64,000 nt of DNA from Clostridium estertheticum subsp. estertheticum (GTDB taxonomy: Bacteria > Bacillota > Clostridia > Clostridiales > Clostridiaceae): positions 611,001 to 675,000 of the forward strand of contig NZ_CP015756.1 in assembly GCF_001877035.1 (NCBI RefSeq), read 5' to 3'. This document shows positions 34,267 through 43,000 of the stretch, one piece after another. The position numbers and the translations under genes were made by a program. The notes beneath the pieces were generated by a model that worked only from the letters and a program-made list of their open reading frames with translations, searched no databases and was not told where the DNA came from. Each line of letters opens with the position of its first letter. Position 1 is the stretch's first letter.

Positions 34267-36388
34267 ATATTGGGTCATAGCCTTTATTATAAGTGCATAT
34301 ATGTTGGCTCTTTTAAACTTGTCAGTAATGGACATTATAAAAAATAAAAATTATTTAAGAATGGAGCCCTATTTTACTAGTTCAGAGTTCAAGGCAGAAA
34401 TTGTTGGTTATTTTAATAATATAGAAGCGTTAAATGTTATATATAAAGACTATTCACACAAGTCAGATGACGAAAAAGTTACAAATGGAGAAATAATGCC
34501 ATCAAAAACAACATATGATGCTAATTTGAGAACTAAGGAAGATCAATTAAGTAATAAGTATAAAAATGATTTATTAGCAGCAGAGAAAAAAGGCAATAAT
34601 GTTGAGATTAGTAGACTAACTGATGCAAAAAATAAAGAGCTTAATGAATTTAAAAAGGAAAATGAAAAAACGTTAGATAATGCGAAAAAGAAAATTGCTC
34701 TATATAAAAATAAAGACTATGAAAATATTAAAAGAGCTGTAGAGGGGAAAACTATAATAAAATATTATATGACAAAGGGTAAAAACAATGTTATATATAC
34801 AAACATAGTAAACGTTTCAGATATAAATTTATATGTAAAAAACAATGCCTTTTATAGTATGAAATTTCCGGATAAATCTTTAAACCTCAATAAGGATATG
34901 TTTACAATAAATCAGTGGGTAGGTACTAGCGGAGAAGCATATTTCATTATTCCAAAGGATATAGATAAAACGAGCTATATATATGAAAATTACAATTATT
35001 ATAATTCTGTGAGACAAAGAATTATTAAAGAGATTATCATAGGATTTGTGGCATTTATTATAGGGATTATACTTATTTTTATATTAAAGAAAAATAAAGA
35101 GCAGATGCCTTTTATTAAAAAATTAAAAAAGTGGTACAATAAAATACCATTAGATGTGAGAATATTTTTATTTATGATATATTATTTTATAATGAATACA
35201 TATATAGATAATGTGGCATTTTTCTACAAACCATATAATTACGCACAATTTTGCACACTTACTATTATAGCATTTTATATGATTTATTGTATTTACAATC
35301 TTATTATGGTATATGGGTTATATAAAAATAGAGAAGAATTTAGAGAGCAAGTAAAGAAATGTGCTTTTTATCAATTATCTAAAAGAGGCATTATTATACT
35401 TACAATGTTCTCTGGAGTAGTGATATTTTTAGTCTATATCCTTTTCAAGGTATCATCTAGGATTGAAATAATCCCGATGATATATATAATTTGTTATTTT
35501 GTATTTATCTTCATTTATTTTTTTAATAAAATAAGATTTTTGAGAAGTATTATAAAGGGAACGGAAGAAATAGTTTCAGGAAATCTTAATTATACAATAG
35601 TAGAAAAAGGGAGAGGAAATCTTTTTAAGCTTGCCAACAATATAAATAATATGAAGGCTGGGTTCAAAAAGTCTCTTGAGAATGAGATAAAAAGTGAAAG
35701 ACTTAAGTCTGAACTCATAACTAATGTATCTCATGATCTAAAAACTCCACTTACTTCTATTATAAATTATGTTGATTTTCTAAAAAAAGAAGGTTTATCT
35801 AAAGAAGAATCACAAGGGTATATAGATGTATTAGATAGAAAATCCCAGAGACTTAAGATACTGATAGATGACTTATTCGAAGCTTCTAAGATGGCGAGTG
35901 GTGCGGTGGAACTTAATATGGAAAAAGTAGATATAACAGCACTTTTGCAACAATCATTAGCTGAACTTCATGATAAAATTAGTAATTCATCTTTAATATT
36001 TAAGGTGAAAGTTCCAAAGCAAAAGATTTATGCTAATTTAGATGGAAAAAAGACCTGGAGAGTATTTGAAAACCTCATAAATAATATATTAAAGTATACG
36101 CTTCCTAAAACTAGAGTATATATTGATTTAATTGAACGGGATAATCAAATAATTATAAATATGAAAAACATCTCATCTTATGAGATGGATTTTGATAATG
36201 AAGAAATATTTGAGAGATTTATTAGGGGTGATAAGTCCAGAAACACTGAAGGATCAGGACTTGGGCTTTCAATTGCCAAAAGCATCATTGAGCTTCAAGG
36301 AGGGGGCCTTAGTATTGAAATTGACGGAGATCTATTTAAAGCGAAGGTTATAATTCCATCATTTTCTCAGCCGTCTATTGAGCCTTAA
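34244..36388 (+). CDS. Large multispanning sensor histidine kinase
   Basis: The 714-residue kinase is much longer than the other kinases here. One helix (about 10-30) leads to an exported region (30-260) that holds a coiled coil at about 100-160 (DAKNKELNEFKKENEKTLDN). A helix follows at about 262-282, then about five more between 305 and 430. A HAMP-like linker, the motif NVSHDLKTPLTSIINY and an ATPase domain (NLINNILKYTL, GSGLGLSIAKSI) complete it. The start is TTG 34244 behind GGGGGATTGG-type sequence, overlapping the regulator. The multispan part suggests sensing in or near the membrane. It is flanked by two exported peptidase-type genes. Confidence 0.88.
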   Translation: MDTKSRNKYWVIAFIISAYMLALLNLSVMDIIKNKNYLRMEPYFTSSEFKAEIVGYFNNIEALNVIYKDYSHKSDDEKVTNGEIMPSKTTYDANLRTKEDQLSNKYKNDLLAAEKKGNNVEISRLTDAKNKELNEFKKENEKTLDNAKKKIALYKNKDYENIKRAVEGKTIIKYYMTKGKNNVIYTNIVNVSDINLYVKNNAFYSMKFPDKSLNLNKDMFTINQWVGTSGEAYFIIPKDIDKTSYIYENYNYYNSVRQRIIKEIIIGFVAFIIGIILIFILKKNKEQMPFIKKLKKWYNKIPLDVRIFLFMIYYFIMNTYIDNVAFFYKPYNYAQFCTLTIIAFYMIYCIYNLIMVYGLYKNREEFREQVKKCAFYQLSKRGIIILTMFSGVVIFLVYILFKVSSRIEIIPMIYIICYFVFIFIYFFNKIRFLRSIIKGTEEIVSGNLNYTIVEKGRGNLFKLANNINNMKAGFKKSLENEIKSERLKSELITNVSHDLKTPLTSIINYVDFLKKEGLSKEESQGYIDVLDRKSQRLKILIDDLFEASKMASGAVELNMEKVDITALLQQSLAELHDKISNSSLIFKVKVPKQKIYANLDGKKTWRVFENLINNILKYTLPKTRVYIDLIERDNQIIINMKNISSYEMDFDNEEIFERFIRGDKSRNTEGSGLGLSIAKSIIELQGGGLSIEIDGDLFKAKVIIPSFSQPSIEP

Positions 36389-36437
36389 CAGTAATGGGTG
36401 CATTAAGAATATTATTATATAATATTCACATATTTCT

Positions 36438-36467
36438 TTGACATTTATAAAGTATTATTAGTATTAT
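36438..36467 (+). promoter_or_regulatory. Promoter of the secreted subtilase gene
   Basis: TTGACA at 36438-36443 and TATTAT at 36462-36467 are spaced by 18 bp, about 40 bp before the GTG start. Confidence 0.6.
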
Positions 36468-36507
36468 TAGTAATAAGTGTTAAAAGAAATTAAAGGGGTG
36501 GGGTAGA

Positions 36508-37974
36508 GTGAACTCAAAAAAATTATTTACAATATTCTTAGCGACAACATTATTTATTATATTAACTTGTGGGACAGTTTTTGCGGCCACCACAGTGAAG
36601 AGTGGTACGAAAAGATACATAGTTAAATTTAAGACAAGCAGTATTAATGAAAGCCAAACTGTAGCAAAGCATAGTGGGAAATTAAAACATCGATTTAAGA
36701 ATATTAATGCAGTTGTAGCTGATATGACTACCCAAAGTCTTGCAAGTTTAAAAAAGGATTCAAATGTAGCCTATGTTGAAGAAGATAAAGTGGTTAAAAT
36801 GTCGTCAACTACCTATGCTGATTGGGGCATAAGGGATATAAATGCAGAGGCCTCCTTCCAATCTGGATTAAGTGGTAAAGGAGTAAAAATTGGAATTATA
36901 GATTCTGGAGTAGCTACACATACGGATTTGACAGTTGCTGGTGGGACTAATGTAATAAATGGTTCAAAGACAACATCATATGCTGATGATAATGGACATG
37001 GTACAGTTGTAACAGGAATTATTGCTGGTAAGGGATTAAATGGTGGAGTTAAAGGAGTAGCTCCGGATGCGTCAATATATGCTGTAAAAGCACTTGACTC
37101 AACAGGTAGTGGTTATACTTCAGACATAATATCTGGTATAGATTGGGCTATAGAAAATAAAATGGATATTATATCTATGAGTTTAGGATCGGATCAGTCA
37201 GATGTTACTCTCCAAAATGCTGTTGATACAGCTTATAAAGCTGGAATACTGATAGTGGCAGCAGCTGGTAATGATGGAAAGGTTACGGGGAAAGGTACTA
37301 ATGTTGAATACCCTGCTAATTATGCTTCTGTTATTGCAGTTGGTGCAGTGGATTCTACAAATACTAGAGCATATTTTTCGTCAACTGGAAATAAGGTAGA
37401 AGTAAGTGCACCAGGGGTTAATATAATGAGTACTTACTTAAATGGTGGATATGAAGAAATGAGTGGTACATCTATGGCAACACCTTTTGTAGCAGGAGAT
37501 TTGGCTATTTTAAAACAAAAATATCCAGAATATACTAATGTTCAATTAAGGCAATTACTGGATAATAATGTGAAAGATCTTGGAGTGGTAGGAAGAGATT
37601 CCTTATATGGATATGGTTTAATTCAAGGTATTAGTAGTACACCCTCCGTTATTACACCTGTTACGGTACCAGTTACTGTAACAACACCTATAACATTGCC
37701 TACATTAATACCTACGCCGGTAGCTAGTATGGCTTCGGGTTCATATAATAGGGGTATAATGGTTCAACTTTATGCTAGGTATTCAGAGCCGTTGAGGGCA
37801 TTTTATACTTTAGATGGTAGTACTCCAACAACTAAAAGTACACCTTATAGGGGATATATTAAGATAAATTCTACCAAAACTTTAAAAGTTATAGCGGTAG
37901 ATTCTGATGGGAATATTTCTGGAGTATTAAGTAACAACTATAATATAAATAAGTATGTAAAAAGAAAAATTTAA
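36508..37974 (+). CDS. Secreted subtilisin-like serine protease with C-terminal chitobiase-like domain
   Basis: The 488-residue protein has a signal peptide (1-26), an I9-type propeptide (about 35-95, KRYIVKFKTS to VAYVEEDKVV) and an S8 catalytic domain (about 105-365). Asp is in IIDSGVATHTD, His in GHGTVVTGI and Ser in GTSMATPFVAGD. A proline/threonine-rich linker (TPVTVPVTVTTPITLPT) leads to a CHB_HEX_C-type domain (about 410-480, FYTLDGSTPTTKSTPYRG) that may bind sugar or cell wall. The start is GTG 36508 behind GGGGTGGGG. It follows a TCS by 120 bp but has its own promoter. Confidence 0.93.
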   Translation: MNSKKLFTIFLATTLFIILTCGTVFAATTVKSGTKRYIVKFKTSSINESQTVAKHSGKLKHRFKNINAVVADMTTQSLASLKKDSNVAYVEEDKVVKMSSTTYADWGIRDINAEASFQSGLSGKGVKIGIIDSGVATHTDLTVAGGTNVINGSKTTSYADDNGHGTVVTGIIAGKGLNGGVKGVAPDASIYAVKALDSTGSGYTSDIISGIDWAIENKMDIISMSLGSDQSDVTLQNAVDTAYKAGILIVAAAGNDGKVTGKGTNVEYPANYASVIAVGAVDSTNTRAYFSSTGNKVEVSAPGVNIMSTYLNGGYEEMSGTSMATPFVAGDLAILKQKYPEYTNVQLRQLLDNNVKDLGVVGRDSLYGYGLIQGISSTPSVITPVTVPVTVTTPITLPTLIPTPVASMASGSYNRGIMVQLYARYSEPLRAFYTLDGSTPTTKSTPYRGYIKINSTKTLKVIAVDSDGNISGVLSNNYNINKYVKRKI

Positions 37975-37977
37975 ATT

Positions 37978-38010
37978 AAAAGGTAGAGACTAAAAAAGTC
38001 TCTACCTTTT
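37978..38010. terminator. Bidirectional terminator after the subtilase gene
   Basis: AAAAGGTAGAGACT pairs perfectly with AGTCTCTACCTTTT around a short A-rich loop and serves both convergent genes. Its right arm overlaps the stop codon of the minus-strand gene. Confidence 0.9.
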
Positions 38011-39286
38011 AATCTTCCATCATAATTTTGATGATTTCTTTGTCGGTTTCTTTCATTCCTTCTTTTGCAAGTTTACCTACACTTGATATAGTAGCTTCAA
38101 TACCTTTTCTCACAATACCATCGCCACCCTTAAACTGCTGCCCTTCTTTAAACATATGATAGCCTAGAATTCCAGCATCTACAGATGTAGCAATTTTAGC
38201 AGCACATGAGGCTTTAGCACCATCACAAATTATTCCAGAAACTATTGATAATGCGTTAACAATTGTATGAGAAATATCTCGGTACCCTCCTCCATATAAG
38301 TAAGTAATGCCTGCTCCACTTCCAGCTCCTGCACAAACAGCGCCACAATAAGCTGAAAGCCTTCCTATACCAGTCTTTTGATGTATTGTAACTAAATTTG
38401 AAATAACCAAAGCTCTATAAAGTTTATCTTTTGAAACTTTTAATTCATTACCATATTCAATGACAGGAAGTGAAGCTGTCATTCCCTGATTACCACTACC
38501 GGAAACTATAATGACAGGTAGTTCACATCCATTCATCCTGGCATCTGATCCTGCAGCAGCTTTCGCCTTTGCTCTTACTTTAACATCAGAGCCATATGTC
38601 GAAATTAGAACACTTCCTATATTGGCACCATAACTGTTTTTTAATCCTTCTTCTGCAATTTTTGAGTTATATTCAATCTGTCTACCAATAACATCCTCTA
38701 TATCTTTTATATCCACAGAATCTGCAAAATCAACAATATCCTTTACGCTTAATAATTCTTTACCACTAAGACCTTCTTCCTTTGATGATGTTGCTTCTTT
38801 ATGATAAAGTATCTCACCATTCTTTTCAATTAAAATAATATTGGTATGATAGTTTACAATTCTTACTTTTACATATGTTTCTTTATAAAATACAGTTATC
38901 TGTATATCAAATATAAATGGCGTATCTATAAGTTTAACTTCTATAGGAAAAGTAGATAAGTATTCTTTGATCCTTTCTTTATCTTCATTAGATACATCTG
39001 AAATAACTTCTAGTTTCTTTTCAGGGTTGCCTGCTATAATACCAGCTGCTGTTGCAGCAGCAATTCCTTTTAAATGACCTGTATTAGGAACTATAACACT
39101 TTTAACATTTTTAATAATGTTGCCACTCACTTCTACAATAGTTCTATCAGGTGTATGACCTAATACTTCTTTACCTTTTGCAGACGCATATGCAATTGAA
39201 ATTGGTTCAGTACATCCCATTGCAGGTACTAGTTCTTCTTTCAAAATCTGTAAATAAGTTTTATAAATCAAATCACTATTTTTAAT
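38009..39286 (-). CDS. L-cysteine desulfidase / serine dehydratase-alpha-like (UPF0597 family)
   Basis: The enzyme (420 residues from TTG 39271, 425 from ATT 39286) matches the CdsB/YhaM (CyuA) group. Its likely [4Fe-4S] cysteines are in MGCTEPISIAYA, NGCELPVIIVSGS, CGAVCAGAGSGAG and GIICDGAKASC. It breaks down L-cysteine (or serine) to pyruvate, ammonia and sulfide. The start is unusual: AGGAGGGG at 39293-39300 is 6 nt before an in-frame ATT but 21 nt before the TTG. ATT may be the true initiator. The ATG that directly follows the ribosome site is in another frame and stops after seven codons. Confidence 0.82.
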   Translation of the reverse strand: MKNSDLIYKTYLQILKEELVPAMGCTEPISIAYASAKGKEVLGHTPDRTIVEVSGNIIKNVKSVIVPNTGHLKGIAAATAAGIIAGNPEKKLEVISDVSNEDKERIKEYLSTFPIEVKLIDTPFIFDIQITVFYKETYVKVRIVNYHTNIILIEKNGEILYHKEATSSKEEGLSGKELLSVKDIVDFADSVDIKDIEDVIGRQIEYNSKIAEEGLKNSYGANIGSVLISTYGSDVKVRAKAKAAAGSDARMNGCELPVIIVSGSGNQGMTASLPVIEYGNELKVSKDKLYRALVISNLVTIHQKTGIGRLSAYCGAVCAGAGSGAGITYLYGGGYRDISHTIVNALSIVSGIICDGAKASCAAKIATSVDAGILGYHMFKEGQQFKGGDGIVRKGIEATISSVGKLAKEGMKETDKEIIKIMMED

Positions 39287-39298
39287 TTCATTCCCCTC

Positions 39299-39345
39299 CT
39301 TGCATCTACTGTATTAGGGGATAGGTCTCCCGCGCATACATATAA
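39299..39345 (-). other. Short GC-rich leader segment before the cysteine desulfidase gene
   Basis: On the minus strand GTAT and GGGA pair with TCCC and ATAC in order, GTATGCGCGGGAGACCTATC followed by CCCTAATAC, giving a small two-part stem with internal loops. The segment is GC-richer than its surroundings and sits directly before the ribosome site. It matches no riboswitch class I know. Confidence 0.25.
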
Positions 39346-39495
39346 TAAATTATAACACTATAATTAGTGGTAGAGTATTTTTTGATTTTAAAAAGTTTTC
39401 ATTGTTATATGTGGTTCTATCACTTTAGACACATTAAATTTTATATTATTTAAATTGTTACCAATTAAGTATATAATTACAAATATAACAGTTGA

Positions 39496-39524
39496 ATATT
39501 GCAGCGACCCAGGAGATGATTTAA
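39496..39524 (+). repeat. 29-bp dispersed repeat, copy A
   Basis: The core TTGCAGCGACYCARGAGATG with ATA before and ATTTAA after occurs three times in the window. This copy lies 40 bp before the start codon of the response regulator at 39565. It is markedly GC-richer than its flanks and is not self-complementary. Copies B and C are at 54881-54909 (+) and 57354-57382 (-). Confidence 0.8.
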
Positions 39525-39564
39525 TTCAAACTGGTCGGTTAGAAAATTAAAGAGGTGGCTTACT

Positions 39565-40266
39565 ATGGAAGAAATTAAAATTTTAATAGTTGAGGATGAT
39601 AAGGACATAAGTAATATGATAAAAAAAGCTTTGACTAAAGAAGGGTATGCAGTTTCCTGTGCATTTGATGGACAAGAGGCACTTAATGTTTGGGATAAAG
39701 AAAATTGCAAATTATTTATTTTAGATATAATGCTTCCCAAAATCGACGGAATAGAGGTTATGAGAAGGATTCGAATGAAAAGTATGGTACCTATACTTAT
39801 GGTATCTGCAAAAGCCGAAGAGAGTGATAGAATAATAGGTTTAGGGCTTGGCGCAGATGATTATTTAGTAAAGCCTTTTGCAATAGCAGAGCTTATTGCA
39901 AGAGTGAAGGCTCTGCTTAGAAGATATATGTACTATAGTTCAAGCAATGATATTATGGGGAATACCATAGAGTATGGAGAAATAAAGTTTGATTTAGATA
40001 ATTATACAGCTATAAAAAAAGACAAAACAATTAATCTTAGGGCAAAGGAATATGAGCTATTAAAGTTATTTTTTAAAAATCCTAATAAAGTGTTTACGAA
40101 GGCCCAAATATTCAGTTCTGTATGGAGAGAAGAATATTTGGGAGATGATAATACTGTGATGGTTCATATCAGGAGATTAAGAAATAAAATTGAAGACAAC
40201 CCTGACAAGCCCAAATATATAGAGACTGTCTGGGGAATAGGGTATAGGTTGGGGAGTTTAAAATGA
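39565..40266 (+). CDS. OmpR-family response regulator
   Basis: The 233-residue regulator has a receiver domain with D54 in ILDIMLPK and the switch lysine in LVKPF, then a winged-helix domain with WREEYLGDDNTVMVHIRRLR. AAAGAGGTGG precedes the ATG. The kinase start overlaps its stop. It probably controls the ABC operon at 41284-42958, before which four direct repeats lie. Confidence 0.92.
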   Translation: MEEIKILIVEDDKDISNMIKKALTKEGYAVSCAFDGQEALNVWDKENCKLFILDIMLPKIDGIEVMRRIRMKSMVPILMVSAKAEESDRIIGLGLGADDYLVKPFAIAELIARVKALLRRYMYYSSSNDIMGNTIEYGEIKFDLDNYTAIKKDKTINLRAKEYELLKLFFKNPNKVFTKAQIFSSVWREEYLGDDNTVMVHIRRLRNKIEDNPDKPKYIETVWGIGYRLGSLK

Positions 40267-41174
40267 TATACATATTTGTGCTCACAACAATTATTCTAGC
40301 TTTAGTTATAGTATTTCAAAATATAAAAATACATAGTATTTCAGATAATATAAAAGAAGTTATGGATGGAAATTTTAATGAAAGGATTAGGATTTATGAC
40401 TATAATCCTAGGGTTAAAAATTTAATTATTAATTTGAATAGACTTATAGATGAATTTCAAAAAATAGTTTCCTTGAACAAACAATATGAAGAAGACAGGA
40501 AAAAAATGATATCTAATATATCCCATGATTTTAGGACTCCGCTGACAACAATGCTAGGATATATTGAAATGCTAAGGGATGATAATAGCTTAAATGATGA
40601 AGAACACATGGAATATTTAGAGATAATAAGTACAAAGGGAGAAATATTAAGGGGGCTAATTGAAGAATTTTTTAGTTTATCAAAGTTTGACTCTAGTGAT
40701 GTTGTACTAACTTTTAAAAGAGTTAATATCAGTGAAATTATGAGACAGTGTATATTATCCTTCATAAAGGATTTTGAAATTAATGGTATTGAATTAGTAA
40801 TAGATATTTCAAATGTTGATTTATTTATTCGAGCTGATGAAGGGGCTATTTATAGAGTAATACAAAATCTAATAGCTAATGCTCTAAGGTACGGAGCAGA
40901 AGGAAAAGTAATTGGAGTGAGTTTAGATGGGGAAATGGATAGCGTGGTCTTGGAAATATGGGATATGGGTAGAGGAATACCCCAGGAGGAAATACCATAT
41001 ATTTTTAAACGCTTATATTCAGTGGATAAATCAAGAAATAATAGACAAACAGGTAGTGGTCTGGGCTTAGCTATAGTAAAAAAACTAGTAGAAAAGCATG
41101 AAGGAATCATTGAAGTTAGTAGTAAGCCCTATGAAAAAACAACGTTTAAAATAACACTTAGGAGTATTATGTAA
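40263..41174 (+). CDS. Small membrane histidine kinase
   Basis: The 303-residue kinase has one N-terminal helix (2-21) with almost no exported loop. A short linker leads to the phosphoacceptor box SNISHDFRTPLTTMLGY and the ATPase domain (NLIANALRYG, DMGRGIPQEE, GSGLGLAIVKKL). Kinases without a real sensor loop often detect stress through a partner ABC transporter, and one is encoded just downstream. ATG 40263 overlaps the regulator stop by 4 bp. Confidence 0.9.
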   Translation: MIYIFVLTTIILALVIVFQNIKIHSISDNIKEVMDGNFNERIRIYDYNPRVKNLIINLNRLIDEFQKIVSLNKQYEEDRKKMISNISHDFRTPLTTMLGYIEMLRDDNSLNDEEHMEYLEIISTKGEILRGLIEEFFSLSKFDSSDVVLTFKRVNISEIMRQCILSFIKDFEINGIELVIDISNVDLFIRADEGAIYRVIQNLIANALRYGAEGKVIGVSLDGEMDSVVLEIWDMGRGIPQEEIPYIFKRLYSVDKSRNNRQTGSGLGLAIVKKLVEKHEGIIEVSSKPYEKTTFKITLRSIM

Positions 41175-41190
41175 GATTTATTATTAAAAA

Positions 41191-41229
41191 GTTAAGAAAC
41201 GTGTAAGAAGTGTGTTAATGAGAGTTAAG
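41191..41229 (+). promoter_or_regulatory. Four direct repeats with an exact 11-bp period (regulator box array)
   Basis: GTTAAG (41191), TGTAAG (41202), TGTTAA (41213) and GTTAAG (41224) start exactly 11 bp apart. This spacing places OmpR/PhoB-family monomers on one face of the helix. The array lies between the TCS and the ABC operon, so binding by the regulator at 39565-40266 is likely. Directly after it AGGATTATG pairs with CATAGTCCT (41228-41263) as a hairpin before the ABC start, which may terminate or attenuate readthrough from the kinase gene. Confidence 0.6.
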
Positions 41230-41283
41230 GATTATGGTTTATTATTAAAGCATAGTCCTTTTAATATTTAATGAGGTGATTTT

Positions 41284-42204
41284 GTGGAATATGTAATAAG
41301 AACGCATAATTTAACTAAAAAATACAAGGGAGTGTCCGTAGTAGATAATTTAAATATTAATATAGAAAAGGGGGAGATATATGGATTTTTAGGACAGAAT
41401 GGTGCGGGAAAAACTACAACATTAAGAATGCTTATGGGACTTATAAGAATTTCACAAGGAGAGGTTGAGCTGTTTGGACAGAATAATTATTCAAAGAAAA
41501 TATATAAAAAAATAGGTTCATTAATAGAGTATCCTGGATTCTATCCAAATTTAACTGCAGAGGAAAATTTAGAGATCCATAGAAGAATGGCAGGTATAGA
41601 AAATATAGAGTATATAAAGGAAGCCTTAGAAATAGTGGGTCTAAATTATGATGAAATTAAGAATAAAAAGGTTAAAAATTACTCACTAGGTATGAAGCAA
41701 AGACTAGGCATATCAAGAGCAATACTGCATAAGCCAGAACTACTTATTTTAGATGAACCAACTAATGGGTTAGATCCCCTGGGTATAAGAGATATTAGAG
41801 AAATATTGTTAGAACTAAAAAATAAAAAGGGTATAACTATTATTATATCAAGCCATATTTTAAGTGAGATTGAATATCTAGCAACAAAGATAGGCGTTAT
41901 TCATAGGGGGAAACTACTTGAAGAAATAGACTATAGGGAACTTCAGAGAAGAAACAGAAAATATCTTAGGGTAAAAGTAAGTGATGATAAAAAAGCTTGT
42001 TTCTTGCTTGAAAACAAACTTAATATTAAGGATTTTGATGTATTAGAAAAAAATGTTCTAAGAATTTATGAAAATCTTGATAAGGTGTCACAAATAGCTA
42101 AACTATTCATTAACAATGATTTGGAACTGCATGAGATGCAGCATAGTGTGGACAATCTAGAAGATTATTTTGTAAGGCTAACAGGGGGAGAGGGGAATGT
42201 TTAA
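41284..42204 (+). CDS. ABC transporter ATP-binding protein (BcrA-like)
   Basis: The 306-residue ATPase has Walker A GQNGAGKTT, the IEYPGFYPNLTAEENL segment after the Q-loop, signature YSLGMKQRLGIS, Walker B LLILDEPTNGLDP and H-loop SSHILSE. The C-terminal 80-residue extension is as in BcrA-type bacitracin exporters. The start is GTG 41284 behind AATGAGGTGA. The permease gene overlaps its end. It lies downstream of a small TCS, a typical peptide-antibiotic stress layout. Confidence 0.91.
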   Translation: MEYVIRTHNLTKKYKGVSVVDNLNINIEKGEIYGFLGQNGAGKTTTLRMLMGLIRISQGEVELFGQNNYSKKIYKKIGSLIEYPGFYPNLTAEENLEIHRRMAGIENIEYIKEALEIVGLNYDEIKNKKVKNYSLGMKQRLGISRAILHKPELLILDEPTNGLDPLGIRDIREILLELKNKKGITIIISSHILSEIEYLATKIGVIHRGKLLEEIDYRELQRRNRKYLRVKVSDDKKACFLLENKLNIKDFDVLEKNVLRIYENLDKVSQIAKLFINNDLELHEMQHSVDNLEDYFVRLTGGEGNV

Positions 42205-42958
42205 TCTTATTTATTGTGAATTTTTAAAGTTAAAGAAATCATATTTGTTTTTAACCATAGCTATAATAATTTTGCTTCCCCCGATATTGTTATATATAAA
42301 ATGGCATGCTGAGTATAATTTAATAACCTGGGATATGTATCTTTTACAAGAAGAAGGATGTATGACATTAATTAATCTACCTATGTATGTATTTATTTCT
42401 TCATATATTTACACAAGAGAATTCTCTTATAATACTGCCCAGACCTTATTCTCCTACTCTATTAGCAGGACAAAAATATTTATATCAAAGTTTTTAACTA
42501 TAATAACAATGACATCATGTATTATGATTTTACAGCTTTTATTTGCTGTTTTGGCAGGATTATTACTTCCTCATGAAGCACTTGCAAAGAGGATAATCAT
42601 AGATTATTTAAAAATGAATATGTACATTTTATTTGCCCAATATGCAATTTTGCCAATTGCTATTTTTATAGCACAAGCAAGTAGAAATATGATATTGCCA
42701 ATGGTTTATGGGGGGATTATAACCGTATTTAATATGTGTGTACCCCAGATTAAGCCAGGAATTATAGAATACCTGGCAATTACTTATCCTATACAAATAA
42801 TGACAAATTCTTTCAAAACTAATATTTATAATCAAGATATAATGATAATAAATAATTCAATTCCATTGCCAAGTGTAAGTATAGTGCTTGCAATTTCAAC
42901 TTTTATAATTGGAATTACAATGTGTATTGCATATTATTTAAAGACTGATATTACTTAG
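42197..42958 (+). CDS. ABC-2 type permease partner
   Basis: The 253-residue membrane protein has six predicted helices, with a start LIYCEFLKLKKSYLFLTIAI typical of permeases that pair with BcrA-like ATPases. ATG 42197 overlaps the ATPase stop by 8 bp. With the preceding ATPase it forms a two-gene exporter of unknown substrate. Confidence 0.85.
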   Translation: MFNLIYCEFLKLKKSYLFLTIAIIILLPPILLYIKWHAEYNLITWDMYLLQEEGCMTLINLPMYVFISSYIYTREFSYNTAQTLFSYSISRTKIFISKFLTIITMTSCIMILQLLFAVLAGLLLPHEALAKRIIIDYLKMNMYILFAQYAILPIAIFIAQASRNMILPMVYGGIITVFNMCVPQIKPGIIEYLAITYPIQIMTNSFKTNIYNQDIMIINNSIPLPSVSIVLAISTFIIGITMCIAYYLKTDIT

Positions 42959-43000
42959 CTAAATAGGAATTATGAATATCAAAAACGGGGGGGTATAAAC

